From Pseudomonadota bacterium (lineage in GTDB: Bacteria; Cyanobacteriota; Vampirovibrionia; LMEP-6097): a stretch of DNA of 7,670 bases. Location: the NCBI GenBank assembly GCA_009924885.1, contig RFQS01000108.1, positions 1 through 7,670 on the forward strand. The letters run 5' to 3'. This document shows positions 5,230 through 7,670 of this stretch, piece by piece. Each line of letters starts with the position of its first letter. Positions within the stretch are counted from its first letter, which is position 1. The notes beneath the pieces are model-generated. The model was given only the letters and a program-made list of their open reading frames with translations, ran no database searches and was not told where the DNA came from. A program made the position numbers and the translations under genes.

Positions 5230-7635
5230 TTAGCCAGCATTGAGGTTGACTGATTTCTGAAACTTTTCTAAAGCTCTTGCAAGTGCAGGAAATTCTTTAT
5301 TAATATCATCATGCTTTTCGCTAAACACTCTCGCTGAATCCCTTGCTGCGATTAATAATTGCTCTTGATCCACTAGTGAACTTAAAAAAGTGTCTCCGAC
5401 ACCAGACTGTTTAACTCCAAGAAAATCTCCGGCACCCCTGATCTGTAAATCGTGCTGGGCGACGATAAAACCATTATTACTTTTAACTAAAATTTCTAAA
5501 CGCTGATTAGTCTCGGGATTTTTAGAGTTACTAGAGAGCAGGCAGTATGACTGTTTATTGCTTCTGCCGACTCTGCCTCTTAACTGGTGTAACTGTGCTA
5601 AACCAAATCTCTGACAAGATTCTATAAGTATTACTGTGGCATCTGCCACATCTATTCCTACTTCTATAACGGTGGTGGAAACTAAAATCTGTAATTCTTT
5701 TCTGTAGAAAGCTTGCATAGTGGCTTCTTTATCTTCATCGTTGAGCTTTCCGTGCAAGAGACCTATTTTATAGTCCTTAAAGGTAGTCTCCTTGAGCTTT
5801 TCATATTCGACACTTGCAGCCTCTGCGGCAAGTGTTTCTGATTCATTAATTAATGGGAAAACTATATATGCTTGATTTCCTTTATCTAATTCAGTTTTAA
5901 TAAGTTTATGAGCTTCGGATTTCTTTTTAGATATCTTAGTGATAATAGGTAGGCGATTAGCAGGGAGCTGGTCTATTTCTGACATATCTAAGTCTCCGTG
6001 TAAAGCTAATGCTAGTGTTCTTGGTATGGGGGTCGCTGTCATGAAGAGCTTTTCGACTAGTACTGTTGAACCTGCTTTATTCTTAGCTTTTAAAGATAAC
6101 TGTTCACGCTGCTTAACACCGAAGCGATGCTGCTCATCTATCACGACTAGACCAAGATTCTGAAACTCTACGCTGTCCTGAATTATGGCATGAGTGCCGA
6201 CTACTATATTTACGGTGCCACCAGCTATCTCTTGTAATACGTTACGTCTTTCTTTAGTTCCCTGCCTGCCGATTAATAGAGATACTTTAATTTTCAAATG
6301 AGCATTTAGTAGATTTATCCATTCTTGAAATTTTTTAAAATGTTGCTTTGCTAATATTTCGGTAGGAACCATAATCGCAGATTGATATCCATCATCTATC
6401 GCTACTAAGATAGCAAGAAAAGCTACTACGGTTTTTCCAGCTCCGACATCTCCTTGTATTAACCTGTGCATAGGCTCATCGCTAACCATGTCTGGCAGTA
6501 TCTCTTCATAAAACACTCGTGCCTGAGCGTCTGTTAACTGAAAGGGTAAAAGATCTAAGAATTTATCTACTAAGCCACCTGAAAAGCAGTTAAATTGAAT
6601 ACCCTTGGATTTTTTTTTAACCTGCTTCCTGATTAACATAAACTGTAATTGAAGCAAGAAAAAATCATTGAAAATCAGCCTGTGAGCAGCATCATTGATT
6701 TCTAATTGTGATTCGGGAAAATGTATTTGAGTAATCGCAGACTTTAGGCTCACTAATTGATTAGTATCTAAAATTTCTTCTGGTAAAAATTCTTTTACGG
6801 TGTCTATATAAAGATCTACACTGCTTCTAATAGCTTTTCTTAGCTGGGTAGTGGAAAGTCCTTCAGTGAGAGGATAAACGGGGATAATGCGATTTTCATT
6901 TTGCTCTGCTGATTCACTTATCTCATCACCAATGATTTCTATGACTGGGTTCGCGAAGCTGAGCTTGCGAGAGAATTTATCTATTTTTACTTTCCCAAAG
7001 CAGATAACCTTGCTGCCTTCAGGATACATGCCTTTAAATTGTTTTAAATAAAAGTGACTAGAGTTACCTTGAAAGTATTTAATGATTTTAACTTTTCCAG
7101 AGATATCACTAATCTCTATATTCATCACGACTAGATCTTTTTTTGGACTTTTAAAAGCATTGATTTTAGTGATTTCCCCGAATATAGTAGCGTTATCATC
7201 TAGCTTTAGATCTTTAATAAGATCCTTGCTTTCAAAGAAAATATAATCACGTGGTTTATAAAGTAAGAGATCTTTGCAAGTCTCTATGCCGATTTTGTCA
7301 AATTTCTCTGCTAGTTTTTGACCTACGCCTTTTACGAATTGCACGGGAATCTGTTCAGCATCTACATTTTTAAGATCGGCTTTAAATTTATCTTCTCTAG
7401 CTTTTTTCAGAGCAGCTAACCTTTCAGCATCTACTGAATTTATAGAGGGATTACGCTGCTCTATGTCGCTTTCGTAATAATCTTCAAGCTCTAAAAGTAT
7501 ATCTAAAATATGATTAATATTTGCGATGCGTGAAGACAGGTCTAGAAAAGGATATCTAGAAATTAGGGCATAAATTTTATTCCATTTTTCACTGTGCTGA
7601 AATATCTTAAGAGCGTTTCTAGACTCTTCTTTCAT
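5230..7635 (-). CDS. recG: ATP-dependent DNA helicase RecG
   Basis: RecG remodels stalled replication forks and branch-migrates Holliday junctions and R-loops. The 801-residue protein has the whole family plan: an N-terminal extension (1-95) with a charged helical stretch near 68-90; the wedge entry VPLxxLxGVG-type motif as PVQFVKGVGQKLAEKF (97-112) and LLLYKPRDYIFF; an OB-fold wedge domain (about 145-235); then helicase motifs FQLTDAQ (365-371), Walker A GDVGAGKT (395-402), DEQH (500-503), MTATPIPRT (532-540), STTVIEVGIDVADA (653-666) and QLHQLRGRVGRS (681-692); and the C-terminal translocation motif around DLQIRGAGDFLGVKQSG (729-745). E. coli RecG is 693 residues and lacks the extension; cyanobacterial and Thermotoga proteins carry comparable ones. 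No stop interrupts the frame between the ATG at 7635 and the window edge, so a start further upstream cannot be excluded, but there is no in-frame ATG there. No Shine-Dalgarno site is visible. Confidence 0.97.
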   Translation of the reverse strand: MKEESRNALKIFQHSEKWNKIYALISRYPFLDLSSRIANINHILDILLELEDYYESDIEQRNPSINSVDAERLAALKKAREDKFKADLKNVDAEQIPVQFVKGVGQKLAEKFDKIGIETCKDLLLYKPRDYIFFESKDLIKDLKLDDNATIFGEITKINAFKSPKKDLVVMNIEISDISGKVKIIKYFQGNSSHFYLKQFKGMYPEGSKVICFGKVKIDKFSRKLSFANPVIEIIGDEISESAEQNENRIIPVYPLTEGLSTTQLRKAIRSSVDLYIDTVKEFLPEEILDTNQLVSLKSAITQIHFPESQLEINDAAHRLIFNDFFLLQLQFMLIRKQVKKKSKGIQFNCFSGGLVDKFLDLLPFQLTDAQARVFYEEILPDMVSDEPMHRLIQGDVGAGKTVVAFLAILVAIDDGYQSAIMVPTEILAKQHFKKFQEWINLLNAHLKIKVSLLIGRQGTKERRNVLQEIAGGTVNIVVGTHAIIQDSVEFQNLGLVVIDEQHRFGVKQREQLSLKAKNKAGSTVLVEKLFMTATPIPRTLALALHGDLDMSEIDQLPANRLPIITKISKKKSEAHKLIKTELDKGNQAYIVFPLINESETLAAEAASVEYEKLKETTFKDYKIGLLHGKLNDEDKEATMQAFYRKELQILVSTTVIEVGIDVADATVILIESCQRFGLAQLHQLRGRVGRSNKQSYCLLSSNSKNPETNQRLEILVKSNNGFIVAQHDLQIRGAGDFLGVKQSGVGDTFLSSLVDQEQLLIAARDSARVFSEKHDDINKEFPALARALEKFQKSVNLNAG

Positions 7636-7640
7636 AAATG

Positions 7641-7654
7641 TGGTGAAATCACCA
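7641..7654. promoter_or_regulatory. Short perfect palindrome before the recG start
   Basis: TGGTGA and TCACCA are perfect inverted copies around a 2-nt AA centre, ending 5 nt before the recG ATG on the minus strand. The size and symmetry suit a small operator for a dimeric repressor, yet its position on top of the ribosome-binding region would also fit a hairpin-free chance match. It does not resemble the common LexA boxes. Confidence 0.25.
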
Positions 7655-7670
7655 TTTTTGCCTACTATGT

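Noticed and set aside
5939..6163. Plus-strand open frame of 74 codons inside recG
   Set aside because: It is antisense to the conserved helicase motifs and has no support of its own.
1..7670. Defence island, phage, insertion sequence, CRISPR or toxin-antitoxin content
   Set aside because: All coding sequence is accounted for by housekeeping families and one lipoprotein; no transposase, integrase, spaced direct repeats or small paired genes are visible. RecG alone is not evidence of a defence system.

Overview
This 7.67-kb window is a compact, AT-rich bacterial chromosome segment. It reads as housekeeping genes plus one poorly characterised lipoprotein, and I see no mobile element, CRISPR array, toxin or defence gene. 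Stops are ordinary (TAA, TGA), so the standard bacterial code applies. The lipoprotein, a split-type transketolase, a RecG with a long N-terminal extension, an adenosine deaminase and weak use of Shine-Dalgarno sites suit several low-GC lineages, for example non-photosynthetic relatives of Cyanobacteria. No gene here fixes the phylum, and a CCA-encoded tRNA argues neither clearly for nor against.

Left and centre, all minus strand, read from right to left: tRNA-Leu(GAG) at 3849-3934, adenosine deaminase (starting only 13 nt after the tRNA), a group I cysteine desulfurase (overlapping the deaminase by 8 nt), a sigma-70 family factor after 59 nt, and the start of a transketolase N-terminal subunit after 64 nt, which runs off the left edge. 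The spacing suggests one transcription unit carrying a tRNA, nucleoside salvage, sulfur delivery, transcription initiation and pentose-phosphate metabolism.

Centre right, plus strand: a 403-residue lipoprotein is transcribed divergently from the tRNA across a 73-nt gap. Its helical body and C-x4-C tail look like the C-terminal half of the YyaL/SPATA20 (DUF255) family, without the thioredoxin-like domain. It converges on recG with only 10 nt between stops.

Right edge, minus strand: a complete-looking RecG branch-migration helicase of 801 residues, with a small perfect palindrome just before its start codon.

The most interesting points are a sigma factor with primary-type promoter-melting regions but an altered -35-recognition helix, the tRNA-deaminase-desulfurase arrangement, and the lipoprotein. 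I do not see a convincing new multi-gene system.
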